Positions 42,388-55,300 of a DNA stretch of 64,000 nt are shown here, piece after piece. Position numbers and translations under genes: made by a program. Under the pieces are notes generated by a model. The model worked only from the letters and a program-made list of their open reading frames with translations. It did no database searches and was not told the origin of the DNA. Numbering within the stretch: position 1 is the first letter of the stretch; each line of letters opens with the position of its first letter. The stretch spans positions 1 to 64,000 of the forward strand of contig JALKBU010000100.1 of the NCBI GenBank assembly GCA_023091735.1, in the 5' to 3' direction. The DNA comes from Trichomonas tenax. Taxonomy: Eukaryota; Parabasalia; Trichomonadida; Trichomonadidae.

Positions 42388-42828
42388 ATGTCTAGCGAGT
42401 TGGAATTATCATCAGATGACGAACCAACGCAGTTTGGTGTAGAGAAGGTTGTAGATCACAGGTGGATAAATGCGAAAATACAGTATAAATTACACTATTC
42501 CGGTCTAAATGACAATGAAGACGTGTGGGAAGAAGAAAGCGAAAATCCTTCATATACAAAGCAGCAACTACGCGACTATATCACATCGCGACTTCCGAAA
42601 TCTCAAGCAAACGAAAATTCAAAAGAAGATGATGTTATTGTTGAAGATGAAGTTCCATTGGGCTTAAGGCTAAAATTTACAACAGCATTTAAAGAAAACG
42701 ATAACATATTTTATATAGCTGAAGATTCTAAAGGAATTAAACGCAGATTTACCTCTAAAAGAGCAAGAAATGACTATCCTTCAGAACTACTAGAATACTT
42801 AGAGCGAAAGTGGGCAGCTACACAATAG
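42388..42828 (+). CDS. HP1-like chromodomain protein
   Basis: A 146-residue protein. After an acidic leader (SSELELSSDDEPTQ), residues about 16-65 form a chromodomain: VEKVVDHRWINAKIQYKLHY, then DVWEEESENPSYTKQQLRDY. Aromatic positions could form a methyl-lysine cage. The C-terminal half (LRLKFTTAFKENDNIFYIAE, then SKRARNDYPSELLEYLERKW) resembles a chromoshadow domain, ending in the amphipathic dimerisation helix. The order chromo-hinge-chromoshadow is that of HP1 proteins, which bind methylated histone H3 and silence chromatin. The linker is very short. I chose the ATG at 42388 because homology begins shortly after it; the ATG at 42250 would add 46 unlikely residues. Confidence 0.8.
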   Translation: MSSELELSSDDEPTQFGVEKVVDHRWINAKIQYKLHYSGLNDNEDVWEEESENPSYTKQQLRDYITSRLPKSQANENSKEDDVIVEDEVPLGLRLKFTTAFKENDNIFYIAEDSKGIKRRFTSKRARNDYPSELLEYLERKWAATQ

Positions 42829-42982
42829 TTGGCCTTCCTATATTTTCATATTAATTATAGACCTCAATATAGTTTCGGCTTTTGCCGAAATTCCATGATC
42901 ATATTGCTAACTGTGTCATTCAGATGTTATATTTATTATTATATTATTCATATAGATTTACTGTCATGTAAATATTTTATTG

Positions 42983-42995
42983 TCAAATTTCATTT
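42983..42995 (+). promoter_or_regulatory. Inr-like element of the TVP23-like gene
   Basis: TCAAATTTCATTT matches TCAYTWYTCATTA at 10 of 13 positions and ends 4 nt before the ATG at 43000, supporting that start over upstream non-ATG extensions of the frame. Confidence 0.5.
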
Positions 42996-42999
42996 TATT

Positions 43000-43572
43000 A
43001 TGGAAGATGGTTCGTTTAATATTAATAATTACAATCTCATCAGTTTCAAGAATCCTCGCTTGATGTACGTTTTTGCTAAAGCGTGCCCTTTTATTTTCTA
43101 CGTTATAATCTTTTCATTTAAATCGACAAATACGCTAGTTTTTACTTTATTCATTGCACTCATTGTAGTCGATTTCTTCATCAATAAGAACTCCGGTGGA
43201 CCACAACTCGTTGGCTTAGGATGGTATCTCGCGACAGATCTCGATGCGACCTCTCTTATTCAATATCTTTCAAAGCCGCACCCATTTGTACCGGATTCAG
43301 GCGATTCCAATACATTTTGGATCGTTAGCATCTTAACAATCATATTTTATATCTTTGGTGCATTAACATCTATTTTCACAAGGACTTTCTTCCACTTCTT
43401 CTTAGCCTTTGTTGGTTTCACTACAAATATTATCAATTTTATGCTGTTTATCAAAGCTCATCATATTCTCGAAGTTGAAAACGCTATGATTACAAGACGA
43501 TCGTTCAATGATACGTTAGATCCATTGAATCTTGCAGATTTGAATGCTGGAAAAGAAGAAAAAGAAATTTGA
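43000..43572 (+). CDS. TVP23/FAM18-family Golgi membrane protein
   Basis: A 190-residue protein with four hydrophobic segments and the family signature VVDFFINKNSGGPQLVGLGW, the counterpart of DFWxVKNVxGRxLVGLRWW. A WxVxxLTIIFYIFGALTSIF helix pair and a short polar tail follow. TVP23 proteins sit in late Golgi membranes and assist retrograde transport and cargo sorting. The frame begins at the ATG at 43000, 4 nt after an Inr-like sequence and 171 nt after the chromodomain stop. The family length (about 190-205) agrees. Confidence 0.85.
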   Translation: MEDGSFNINNYNLISFKNPRLMYVFAKACPFIFYVIIFSFKSTNTLVFTLFIALIVVDFFINKNSGGPQLVGLGWYLATDLDATSLIQYLSKPHPFVPDSGDSNTFWIVSILTIIFYIFGALTSIFTRTFFHFFLAFVGFTTNIINFMLFIKAHHILEVENAMITRRSFNDTLDPLNLADLNAGKEEKEI

Positions 43573-44635
43573 TTCAGATCTTGAGAAAACATTAAATTGA
43601 GCGAAAAGCAATGAGAGCACGACCAACTGGGACATGTGGAAATCCAATTAAATGGATAATAGAATAATATATATTTAGTTTCTTTGATTAATCATCAACT
43701 ACGTGTTAAGTGTTCCTCTTGCAGTATCTGTGCTTTAGTGTTTCATGTTATTTAGTTTTGTATTTGTTTATTAATAAATGTTGTTAAGTTTATATCATTC
43801 ATTTAAAGCGAATTAACATGCTATGATATCACCTGCTTATATGCATGCTACATTTGAGTGTTCCAAGGAATTACACATATTTTATTAAGTTATTTGTACA
43901 ATTTAAAGAGTATTATGGTTGAACAACATGATATTATATACAATGAAAATTTATGATATTTGCCAACTTGCTCATAGTTCCAGGACAACTTCGATTTGCA
44001 TTGGAATATCCAATTCGATGCTCAATTAGAGATCTCTAAAATGCATGATCTCCAGTCCATGCGCATGATTATATTAATCAGAAAAATAGTTTTTATATGA
44101 TTTTTCAAATTCCTCAATAATGAAATGGACTTATCCAGCTACTCAAAAAAATTCGAATCACATAGCTTATGCATATGCTGAGGAAATGCATGATATTTCA
44201 AAAAAATTGAATTTTTTCACGAAATAAATCTTCAAGATCTTGTTTCACTCATGTAGATCTAATATATGAAATGAATATATGAGATTTGTAAATAGAAACA
44301 TGAACGGAATTTGCATATGAAAACTTCAATAATTCAAATCTCAAGGGAACATCTTTTCGCAGGCAAAACGAAGATATTCGCGAAAATGATGATATCCGTG
44401 CAAACAAAACAATCTGAAAATAAAAATGAAAAATTTCGAAAATATCAAAGTCTTATGATAATTGTTCTCAGGAATTTTGTTAAATTATGATCAGCATATG
44501 CCAACAGACAGCAGTTACCAGCGCAAAACCCAAAATTTCAAAATGTATAAAAATAGGAAAGCGAAAATCTTTAAAATTTGGAACATAGACTTCGAAGAAA
44601 ATCAAACGAAGGTCAGCGTGTCGAAAGGAAGGTGG
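43573..44635. other. Intergenic
   Basis: About 1 kb of AT-rich sequence with no coding frame of note; it contains the promoter of the pseudokinase gene at its right end. Confidence 0.45.
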
Positions 44636-44648
44636 TCACTTTTCTCTG
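44636..44648 (+). promoter_or_regulatory. Inr-like element of the pseudokinase gene
   Basis: TCACTTTTCTCTG shares its first nine bases with the perfect Inr of the FKBP gene and scores 10 of 13. It lies 40 nt before the ATG at 44689, longer than usual for trichomonads. Confidence 0.45.
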
Positions 44649-44688
44649 TAAACTCCCACGGCCTTCGAAATGTGACAGTTCCCTTCAA

Positions 44689-45660
44689 ATGAGTGAATCG
44701 ATAGTTGATCCTTCCAATCGCTATTTGAGGTGTGAAGTCAGACAGAAAATAAATAGGACAACCGTGTATAAGTGCCTTGATCAAGAAGAAAGCAGTCCAG
44801 CGGACTGGTACGAAATTTCGCTTGAAAATATGCCTCCGGAAACTCTTCAAAACCTTAAAGTCTTTATGACGTCTTTCTCGCAAATTAAACATCCGAATAT
44901 TCTTCAAATTAGCAGAGCATGGCTCGATTCCGCAAGGAAAACTCTTGTTTACGTCACAGAAGTCTTTTCACGCAAAACATTAAGGATATATCTTACAGAA
45001 CTCGCGCAGCGCCCTGCAATGTCTGTGATTTCGAAATGGTGTATTCAGATTCTGAACGGAATATCGGCATTACACAACGCAGTTCCTCCAATTATCCATA
45101 ACGATTTAACATGCAACAACATATACATCGACGTAAACACAGGTATTATAAAAATCGGAATTCCGTCATTCGAAGCTGTTTTATTTAATTGGATTTCTCC
45201 ATACGCTTCATTGGAAGTTCAAAGGGGTGTCGCTGAGCCTAGATCGGACGTTTGGGCTCTAGGACTTTGCGTTATAGAAATGGCAACAGGCGAACAGCCT
45301 TATTCAGATAAATCTGCACCACGTGACACGATTTTACGTGGTGAATCGCCGGCAGCTGTTGGACAAGTGTCGGACCCTTCGGTTGCAGATTTTATTACTT
45401 GCTGTCTTTTACCTGTAGATTTGAGACCTTCGACACAGCAGTTATTTGAGACAGCGCTTATATCAGAGAATTACGAACCACCGCCGGCAGATCCGGTACC
45501 ATCCGCAATTCAGCAATTGCAATCGAAACAGAAGTCTGAATACGATTCTCTGCTCGCTCGTCAGGAAATAGAGCGAAAAGAGTTAATACAGAAGATCAAG
45601 GCTAAGATTAGAGCCAATAATCAGAAGCAGGCTTCTTTTCGCGACTTACTCAAATCATAA
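44689..45660 (+). CDS. NRBP/WNK-like pseudokinase
   Basis: A 323-residue protein with a kinase fold but degenerate catalysis. The usual VAIK Lys is absent (WYEISL at about 40-45, as in the WNK/NRBP group). HRD has become HND (137-139, IIHNDLTCNNIYI). DFG is replaced by IPS (158-160, IKIGIPSFEA). YASLEVQRG and SDVWALGLCVIEMATGEQPY are in place of APE and the F-helix segment. The closest layout is the nuclear receptor binding protein/WNK branch, which act as scaffolds in trafficking and signalling. A C-terminal coiled coil (QSKQKSEYDSLLARQEIERK) follows, as in NRBP-like proteins. The first ATG (44689) gives a natural start; the frame remains open upstream without ATG. Confidence 0.85.
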   Translation: MSESIVDPSNRYLRCEVRQKINRTTVYKCLDQEESSPADWYEISLENMPPETLQNLKVFMTSFSQIKHPNILQISRAWLDSARKTLVYVTEVFSRKTLRIYLTELAQRPAMSVISKWCIQILNGISALHNAVPPIIHNDLTCNNIYIDVNTGIIKIGIPSFEAVLFNWISPYASLEVQRGVAEPRSDVWALGLCVIEMATGEQPYSDKSAPRDTILRGESPAAVGQVSDPSVADFITCCLLPVDLRPSTQQLFETALISENYEPPPADPVPSAIQQLQSKQKSEYDSLLARQEIERKELIQKIKAKIRANNQKQASFRDLLKS

Positions 45661-45893
45661 TTTTTGTCTTTTTTTGTAAATAATCGAATCTGTACGATTA
45701 ATATCCAATATAGCATCACAATATTTCATCTGTAATGTTGAAATTTCAAATTTATTCAAAATATCTCAGTTGAAATGCAGTAATGATTGTTGTACATCAA
45801 ATTAACTCTTGAATATTTCAATCTAAATGACTTTATTTGTTAAATTCGTTAAAGTTAAAAAAAACTAAAATATTTAACTAAATATCCAAAAAT
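45661..45893. other. Convergent spacer
   Basis: 233 bp of AT-rich sequence between the 3' ends of two genes. Nothing recognised. Confidence 0.4.
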
Positions 45894-48800
45894 TTAAATC
45901 GTAACATCCTTTGTCTCTTCAGGATCTGGGTCAGAATCAACAATGTCTTCATTGTTATCTTCGATGCGGTACTCTTGTTGTGTTGCATTGATCTTCATGG
46001 AATGGGTCGTCTTGAGCATTTGTTGTTGTGAAGAGAGGATTGTAGTTGGTGACTGATGCATCTGTGGTTGTGCCAAACTGGACTGTCTCTTCTGGTGCAA
46101 TGTTGTCCATGCTTTCTTCGTCTTCTTTGTCCTTCTGGCGCTTAAGGAAGATGATGAGAACAACAATGCCAACGACAGCTAAAACAATCAAAGACCAAAG
46201 GACGTACTTTCCGAATGTTGTATCGAGGAATGCGATCTCGATGTTGTCTGATGTCTCGATGAGAGAGATTTCATATGTTATGAATGTCGTCCAGTACACA
46301 AGTGTATCATTTCCTTCTGAGTTGTTCGTGTGAATCAGTGTGCATGTCGGAATCATTATTATTGTTGTTCTTCCAGTGAAACCAGACAGAAGTCTTGTTG
46401 GAATTGGGATTGGAGCTGTTCTTGGTGGGATTTGATTCGAGTTCGATTCTGAACCAGAACTGCCACTTCCTCCAGATCCAGAGCCACAAGAACCAGATCC
46501 ACATCCAGAACCTCCTGATCCAGAACCGCTTCCACTTTCACCTTCACCACCACTTCCTGAGCCTCTTGGTTGTTCTCAGTGCTGTTGATGAATATATATG
46601 GTTTGATGTAGTCATTAGATGTTGCGTTCTTGTCATCGCCAACACGGACGATGACTGTGTGTGTTCAGTTGTGTCCAGATGCAGGGAATGAATGGTTGAA
46701 TGAGAGGCAAGATGGACGTTCGATGGCAGGACATTTGTGGACAAGGACAAATGGATCTTGATCGACACTGACCCAAACGGCGAGATTTGCATCTGGATCA
46801 TCGAGTGTTCCTTTGATTGTGATGTTGCCACCTGCGTTGTGGACCGTTTCGTTTGATCCTTCATCTTCTTCGATGATTTCGAATGTCAGTGATTCATAGT
46901 TATATTACAGGAACTTGAATATTGAGTGGTTCGATTCTCTTCCGACCTCATCAACAACGGATATTTCTAAGTTGTGAGCAGTGTAAGATATTGAATCCTT
47001 GAGATTCTCAATCTGGCTTCTTGATCTGTATCTTCCGTTGATAGGCATCATCTCTGTGCTGTTGACTATATCGCCACCATCAAGTCTATAGCGGACTTGT
47101 GCACTCCTTGTCGCTGTGATCAACAAATCGAGGTTTATATATGCATTTCCGTAATATTTATCGTTGATTACCTCCATCAACTGAAAGTCAGGCGGAGGAT
47201 ACAAGACAACAGGCTGAACGACTGTTGTGACTGTTGTATTCGTTTCATTATTGATAATCATGATCTCAAAGTTTCCTGATACAGCCTCTGGAGCATATTT
47301 CTTCATGAATTCTTCCAATGTGAGTGCATTATCAATTGTAATATAATTTGCATTTCGTGTTATCTCTCAGATAAATCTCGACATCAAAGTTTTCGTTGAC
47401 ATAATACGTTTCTCTCTCAACTCATGTGATGTTAATTGAAGGTTTTGTATTAATGACAAATCTCCAGGCTGATGCCGATGTATTCTCTTGTTCCAATTTT
47501 AACTGAGATATACAAACTGTATGTTATCGTATCATCATCGTTGTTGATCAAAATGCTGAATTGGTTGCTGAGGTAATTTGACTGTGAGACGACTCTATCA
47601 ACCAATTATGCAGGCTTACCATCCAATTGATAATAAACATCAACTGATCTTCCTGGTTCAAAGTCAGAGACAAATCCAGATATTTTGATCTGTGAACCAA
47701 TTGGATAGTAAACCAGAGGCTTATTTGAATAAACAATGTGATCAGCACGAGCAATTTGATAATCAATAGAGTACAATTTCGACTCGATGCCATCACCATT
47801 AACAGCATAGATATGCATCAAGTACTTTCCTTCTGCATGAATGATTGGGATTATGAGCCTTTTAGAGACTTGAACACCCTGCGAAACAAATCAATTGATC
47901 TCATGGAATTTTCCAATGTCGTTGATCCTGTATAGGATTCTGACGGAACTTCCTTCGCGGTGATCAGTGATCTTTACATCGCACTCGAATGACTTTGAAA
48001 GACTGAAGCTGTACTTGATTCTGCCATCAATAATTAACTCTGGAGTAGAGAATGTTGTACTGAAGTTAACTGTCTTCGTGATGACATTAGATTTCCATCT
48101 ACTTGCATCTTGTGCATACAATTTAAGATCGAATGTGAAATCTTCTGTCCTGTTAATGAAGATCTGATATGTGTCATTAACAAGTCTTCCGTTGGTTCCA
48201 ATATAATTTGATGTGAACTTAACAGGAGCTTCGTTGATTTGGTAATAACAGATGACTCCACGATTATCTCTTAATCCAGCTTCGACAAGAATGTATGCTG
48301 GTTTATAGTAAACAGGATTGATTGTGTTCCACAAGAAGAACTCTGGCGCTGAGTTAATGATAATGTATTTTTCACGAACAATGCTAATCATGTCTTCTTG
48401 GGCTGTTACAATCATATATAAGTCTGCAAGTTTGTTTGGAAGTTGAACTGTGAAATTAATAATATTTGAAATATAGTTATCCTCAATATGAACAACATCA
48501 ATTTCATAGTCTTTGCTGTCAAGTATATATTTAAGCAAAATATCCTTCTATGGTTCGAAGTCGAACAATTGAAGTGAAACATTAAACGTAGCATTCATTG
48601 GATAGGCTTTTTAAAAATGTATTCAAGAATTTGATGTATCTTTATCTCCTTACTGTGAATAGCCTTGATATAAGAGTTGAAGGAAGGTCAACAGCACGAA
48701 GTTGAAGAGTGTGATCACCGTCTATTTTAGGAACAGGAATATTGTATGTAAAACTATGATAGTTTTCATCTGACAATATTGTATCAAGAATGTGTTGTCC

Positions 48801-50592
48801 TCCATTATCACATGAATATAAAACATTGAATGTATCGTATTGATCAACGTCTCTGAGTTTTCCTGTGATTGTCAAATTTTCTGAGAAAAGATATTTGCGA
48901 TATTTGTCAAATTTTGACACATTAACGAAATCTGGAGCATATGAATATACATATGAGAAGGAATTATTCAGTTGTTGTGATATGGCACCATATTCATCTT
49001 GTATCCAAACAGTTAACGTATGCTCCCCGAATTCAAATTTATATGGTGGTTGGAAATAAACCGTCACATTCTGATGAGAAGATTCATTACGGATATAATA
49101 AGAATAATTTGTGTGTCGATCATCGAATTTACAGCAAACTCTGAAAACTGAATCATCAGTAACTATTAGTGTGATTGGTATCGGTTCACCTATAGAGATC
49201 TGTGACTTCATTGAAGGCCATGATTCTAGCACTGGTGGAACATTAAGTGAGAAATATTTATATGTTGAATAACATGAGTTTCTGTCTTCATTAACGGCCC
49301 AAACAGAAAAATCAACATCTGATGTAACGGATGGCAAAGTGATATTGAAATCGAATGTTTCAGAGGTATAATTTTTACGCATCAACATTTGAGTTGTTCC
49401 GATTTGATCTATTGCATTCACACCGTTAGCATAGATTTTATACATGACTTGTACATATTTTCCTGGAGTAGAGTCAAGAACAAAGCCTTTGAGATTGATG
49501 ATCGATCCAGGCAAATATGTATCTGCAATATCTGATTGCACAATAACGTGTGGGCATTTGCTAATGTCATAGTTGTATTTAACTGTCAATCCTTCTGAAC
49601 TAGATGAATCTCTAGTGATGAATGAGAGAACTGTTCTTCCCGAAATTGGTGGAATCTTGAATGTGTAAATCATCCAGTGCCATTCAGCTCCAGATGTTGT
49701 GTTTATCAATTCGATTTCAGGATCTTTATTAATCTTAAGATAAGTTTATTGATTGATTCATAATAAAGACTTCAACAATTTGGCCAATATGAGCGTTCGC
49801 TACTGATATGTTTAAGGTTCTTTATTGATTATTCAATGAGTCAACTAATCCATCGATTTTTGTAATGGTTAAATCATTACTCAGATGCTTCTCTGTTGTG
49901 AACTTAAGGCTACAAATGACCTCATCGTGCTGGAACAAAATTAGATCTTTGTAAACATATGTTATTATCATATATTCGGGTGTGAAAGCTTCGAATCTAG
50001 AGATTGTTGTTGATGTAGAAAACACATCTCTAGATTCCAATTGACTTCTATATCTACTATCACTGTATAAAACCCATTTTGGAGCTGGAAACCGAGAATT
50101 ATTGGTAAAAGTCTCCATGTAGATCTTCTTGGAGTCAGTTGTATCGTTAAAATAGTAGCCCATGCAAGCTTCAATCGAAAAATTGTAGTTGTAACCCGAA
50201 ACATCGAATTTAGTTATGTTGCCTAATGATAGTTTTCCAGAAATAGCAAAATCTAATATTCTTGAATCAATGTAATTGCTCTTAACGTGGATATTTTTGT
50301 AAATTGCGTCTTCATCTTCAGGATTAACAAACTCTGGAGTAACAGTTAGGCCTCTGGCAAAGAATGGCTCTCTGCTAGAAACTGGAATGAAGAAAGTCTT
50401 ATCATCTACTTTAAATGCGATACGATAATTGTAAATTTGCAGGTTATTATAGGTGATATTGTGCATATAGTCATCAGTTTCATTGTAAGCCCTCCAAATG
50501 AATCCATTGGAATGTCCTAAAGCCATGAAAAAAGAGAACATTTTAAAGAAATGAACTTCAATATTGAATTTGTTATCAAAATTAAAAATCAT
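45894..50592 (-). pseudogene. Second giant type I surface protein, paralogue of the 27-34 kb gene, broken
   Basis: The order is the same as in the larger paralogue: repeated beta-rich modules, a Gly/Ser-rich linker (46.43-46.56 kb), a GFTGRT motif, one transmembrane helix at about nt 46206-46140 and an acidic tail with NYNPLF and DDPFHED. Here the N-terminal region survives (ATG at 50592; NYRIAFKVDDKTFFIPVSSR). No clear signal peptide was seen. In-frame breaks include stops at 49822 (TAA after LNNQ), 48642, 48548, 47891 (TGA), 47606 (TAA) and 46905, and several one-base shifts near 49.74, 48.61, 47.5 and 45.99 kb. The last shift moves the tail into the frame ending PDPEETKDVTI at 45894. About 1,560 codons, shorter than its paralogue. 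Probable former adhesin or receptor; function unknown. Confidence 0.78.
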
Positions 50593-51167
50593 TATCTAAA
50601 TTTTTGAATTAATACTAAAAGTAACATTTTTGAAAACTTTACAAATAATATTATTTTTATGCAATATGCATTGATTTTGTACCAAGAAATGAATTCTTTG
50701 TAAAAAGTGACTTCTGAAAGACGTTTCTTTTTCCAAATAACTTGAATATTTGGACTATTGAAATGATTGTAAACAATTTATCAATGCATAAAATTTTAAA
50801 CCTATCAAAAAATTGACATAATTTATCTGTCATAAAATAATTGTTATAATTTTAATATATACCAAAAGATGCATCTCATCTACGAAGATTGTAAAATTTG
50901 ACATAATTTCATCTCGAAAATCAAAATTAACAGTTTAGGAACGTTTTATGGGTATTATGGAATCATATGATTATTTTATCTTGTAAAACGATATGTTTTG
51001 ATAATGATATTTTCCATAATTTATTTTTCAAAATTCCAATGAAAGAAAAATGCTTTTAAAAGCTATCAATGATCTTTTTATTTTGGTGGCCAACTAAAAG
51101 TTCTTTAATATTCAATTTTTTCAATGAATCACATAATTAAAATAAGATTTGACTATTGAGTTGAATT
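50593..51167. other. Intergenic
   Basis: AT-rich; no coding frame recognised. Confidence 0.45.
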
Positions 51168-52219
51168 TTGAGTGATACCAGAACCAAATTATTTTGCTCC
51201 CATTTGAGATGGAACCAACATCTGTGTCATCAAGAATGGATGCAGTATTATCCAGATGTTTATTATACACATATTTACAATCTAACCGATGTTCCTACTA
51301 TTTCCAATAGTGATAAATCGTATTACGTTGAAAACTGTATCTTTCTCCAACAGACAAGATATGGAGCTATTCTAATCAATAACTACTCTCAGTCGATTTA
51401 TTTGCTTGTTGAAAACGCACTTTTCTTGAATTGCTTTTCTTACAATGACGGTGGATCGCTATATTTTAAAAGCGGGAAATGTGCACAATCAAACGTCTGC
51501 TATTTAAATTCAAAAACCGGAATTAAATATGCAAGTCATGCTTATTCTTTTAATGGAATTAAGCTATCGGATCTTAAAGATGTTTTCTCAAAGAGTACAA
51601 TAAATTCATGTGGTTATTCTCAAAGTGATACGAACAGTTATTCCCAATATGGCAAAATATTATATAAATTCCTCAATATTTCAAACTGCTGTGCGAGCAG
51701 TCGGACAGCTTATGGAGTATATGATGCGCTGCCTAATTCCATAGTAAAATCATCGTATATTAGTAGTAATACAAAATCATATTCTTATAGTTCGTGCTTA
51801 AATATCTTTAAAGGAGAAAACTTTGAACTAGATTATTGTAATTTTCTTAGCAACTATGCTGATTCTGGATTTTATGTTGGGATCCTCTATTGTGATGCAA
51901 CAACAAATGTCAATTATTGCAACTTTTGCAATAATATTAATTGTTATTCTATGTTTTGTATTTACCAAGGCAAAACAATGTTTGTCAATAATTCTTATTG
52001 TGACAATTATCGCCAACATTATACACACCAAGGAAAGATTGAGTTTTTGAATAACCAAACTCACGAAATTTCAAAAAATGAGAATTAGAATCTTCATGTT
52101 TGCAAAGAATTCTTAGAATGCACGAACAAAATGATCAATAATGCATTCAATGTTGCCGCATGTTATGGAGGACTTAGAGGATTGATTTTCAAATCAATCT
52201 ACTCGAAATTTATCATTAA
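51168..52219 (+). pseudogene. Beta-helix (Pmp-like) surface-protein fragment
   Basis: A frame without a proper start encodes Asn/Ser/Cys/Tyr-rich, 20-25-residue repeats (SYYVENCIFLQQTRYGAILI, GGSLYFKSGKCAQSNVCYLN, LNIFKGENFELDYCNFLSNY) typical of right-handed parallel beta-helix surface proteins, a huge trichomonad family. The frame begins at a TTG (51168) with no signal peptide and stops at 52086 (TAG). The same frame continues as NLHVCKEFLECTNKMINNAF to about 52220 without reaching a transmembrane helix. Both ends are therefore missing. The TAG stands where Gln could be expected. Confidence 0.7.
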
Positions 52220-52326
52220 AATTTGAAGAGCCTTGATGCATTTAATATTAGTTTTGTACTTTGTTGAATATTTTAGTAATTATACCGATAAATCAAAATA
52301 TAAAGATTTAAAATAACAAACAAATA

Positions 52327-55300
52327 TTATGCTAATTTTTGTAAATATATTTTTCCATTTGCAAGAATGATCAATAAGCAATGATGGGCTTGGACATAAT
52401 GTGCTGCGATAATTTGGGGCTTTGCAATGAAGACGGAATTAAGTTCAAGGCTGAAAGCATCGCAAATGGAAATTCGGTTTTCAATATCGATTAACAATAA
52501 AGTTTCGATACCGAATTTATTTGAGAAACTACTAATCTTAGAAACTGGCTTTGTCAAACTGATAGAATTCAATAGCATTCCTTCAATTGAATATGATGAC
52601 AATCGATATGTGTTAATCACTGCATTTTCATCACGTGTTACCATTGAAACGATCATCAAATGAGGTGTCAATGTTAACAACTCAGTGAATCCTGGGGTTT
52701 TGATACATTTGATGATTCCATGAACAGAGCTGATAATGTTCACATGCTTCTGCCATGCGGTTGCAAGGAAGACTCCATCTGTGTTTTTAACAAGACATGA
52801 ATCATGGACATATGAATAATATGGTATTCTCGAAACTAAATGATTCTCGAACATGAAATTGATCTGCGAAGATGCAATCGAAAAGTCCCAATGTTTCTTA
52901 GGAATAGATGATAAGCGCTTGAGTTCTTGTAGCTCAATATCAAGCTTATAAGCATGAGCTCCTGCAATTATTGTTGGATTTCTCTCTCCTGTTATTATTA
53001 CTGAAATCTGTGGTTCAATTTTCAGATTCTTGTCGAATACAAATGGAGTCTTCAATTCGACCGTTGGCGGAGTGAGTTTAAATAAGAATATCTGAGAATC
53101 ATTGACGATATTACAGAAATATTCGAGATCGCTTATTGATTCTGTAATCTTAATTCCTGTTGCCAAATTGTAGATAGGTTTGTTCTTGTTGAAGATTGTC
53201 AAGCTTTGGTTTTCATTAATGAATAACTTCTCAGTAATACCTCTTGTGTATCTTAGATTCCAGAGAAGATCTATGTTAGTCATTCTATGGCATTGCCACT
53301 TCTCCAACATCTTTTGATTGAAGTGAGATTCTTTCTTATTTTCCAGATTTCCAAACTTTTCGAGAATAGTTTGTGTCATTGTTGGTGAAAGAATCAACTT
53401 TAATTGAACGCCATAGTCAAATGTGATCTGCATGAAATCATTAACAACATTGATGATTCTTGCAAGCTTCAAAATAAAGTTCTTGAAATAGTTATCATCT
53501 TGCGTAATAGAGAGATGTTGATTGTTGAAATACACCTTGCAATCAATTCTTGCATTCGACTCATTGAGAACAGTGCATTCACCAATGTAATTAAATTGCT
53601 TTGTGCAAGTTGTTCCGTGAGCGTTTATCTTTTCGAAAGGAGTGAAATCGAAGATCTTATCATCAAGGCTATGCCAAGCAGAACCTTTGAATATCATTGA
53701 GTGGAGCTTTTGATTTTGCTCTGCCAATCGAATGTCATCATTAAGATATGCTATTTCATTCAATGGATAAATGATGCTTGGTTTGTATGTATTGAATTTG
53801 ATATTAAGAGTTTGAGCAATTGCAATCAATTCTTTGAGTTCTGATGTCGGCAGTGAATTCATTATACTGTTTTCGAGGAATGTCATATCTAATTCAGTGA
53901 TTCTCTGTGCTAATATCTCATCTTCCCATGGCGTCAATTTGCTAATTCTAAAACCAGCTGTTGTTGCCATATCTTCAATATGCTTCATGTTATCAACATA
54001 TTGGGAAATGTTCAAAGGTTTAACCATCAAATTCCACTGTGTTCTTGAGCAAACATGTCTGTGTGCAAGTTTTCTGAATACTGAGAAATTCTCCCATCCA
54101 TTTTTTGTCCCGTTATCGAGAAGAACTTCGACAAATCTGCATCTTTGATTTTCAGGATTAATTCCAAGTGCAGAACCAACAATTCCAATTGCTTCTAAAA
54201 CGTACATCCAATCGACATTTTCAACTAATGCAAGTTGATGAGTTATTTGCTCAGCTGTTTCAGGATTGTTTGAGAAACAGCCAATGCAGATCCATAACAG
54301 CAATGATCTGTCCTTAACTGCATCTTTAAGATTAACAGCAGAGAAAATACTTGGAAGGAATTCTAAGGAATGGGAATTAGATAAAAGAGAATAGAAAACG
54401 GCCCAATATGTATCGAAGAGATTTGTGGCTGATCCAAGAAGCTGCTTCAATTCTTTCTCGTTGATGTCACGTTCGACAATTGTAGCAAGACATTTCGCAA
54501 AGTCTTCTTTTGCAATATTAATATTAATATTTGCATCTAAAATTGTAAACACTAGTATTTCGCGAATACTTTCATTGCAATTTGCGAGAGCAGAAACCAT
54601 ATATGATATAAATCTGCTATCGCTGACGATCTGGTCACGAAATTCTGCAATTATTTTATGCAAGAAAACAGAAAGTTGTTCACAGCAATTTACATCATTG
54701 CTTACAGATAATATTGAAACAATTTCGATAAAATCATCAAATGTGAACTGATCCAATGAATGCATAATATTAATCAATATCTGGAAGTGGACATTAAGAT
54801 CTGTATTATTTGGATATTTCTGCGATATCTTGATAATGATTGACAAGAACATGTGAACTGAGAAGATGGACGGGAATATGTTGGCATAAGTTAGAACAAG
54901 AAGCTTCTGCCATTGCTTTATGATGTGAAGAAGTTCATCGATGTTTGGATCTAAGAGCCATATATTGATGTTCATCAATATATTCAAAATCAATTTTTCT
55001 TTGAGCTTTTCGTTGTTAATGTTTTGGAGTACTTTGAAGCATTGATTGTAAACACTTGAAGTGATCCATTTGTTTTTCATCTTCTGAAGGATATTGCTCA
55101 ACGTTTCGAATCCGTTAATATTCACGAAGTGCTTTTGAGATTGCGTGCTTGATAAAATGATCTCAAACAAGCACTGCATACAAAGTTGGAAACAGCGAAT
55201 ATCATTAGTTTTGTCAGCATATAAAAACATTGGTATTAAAACAGATGTATCGATGTTTCTGGAGAGAATCGAAAGGAAGCTTGTTGGCTTTGTGATACTT

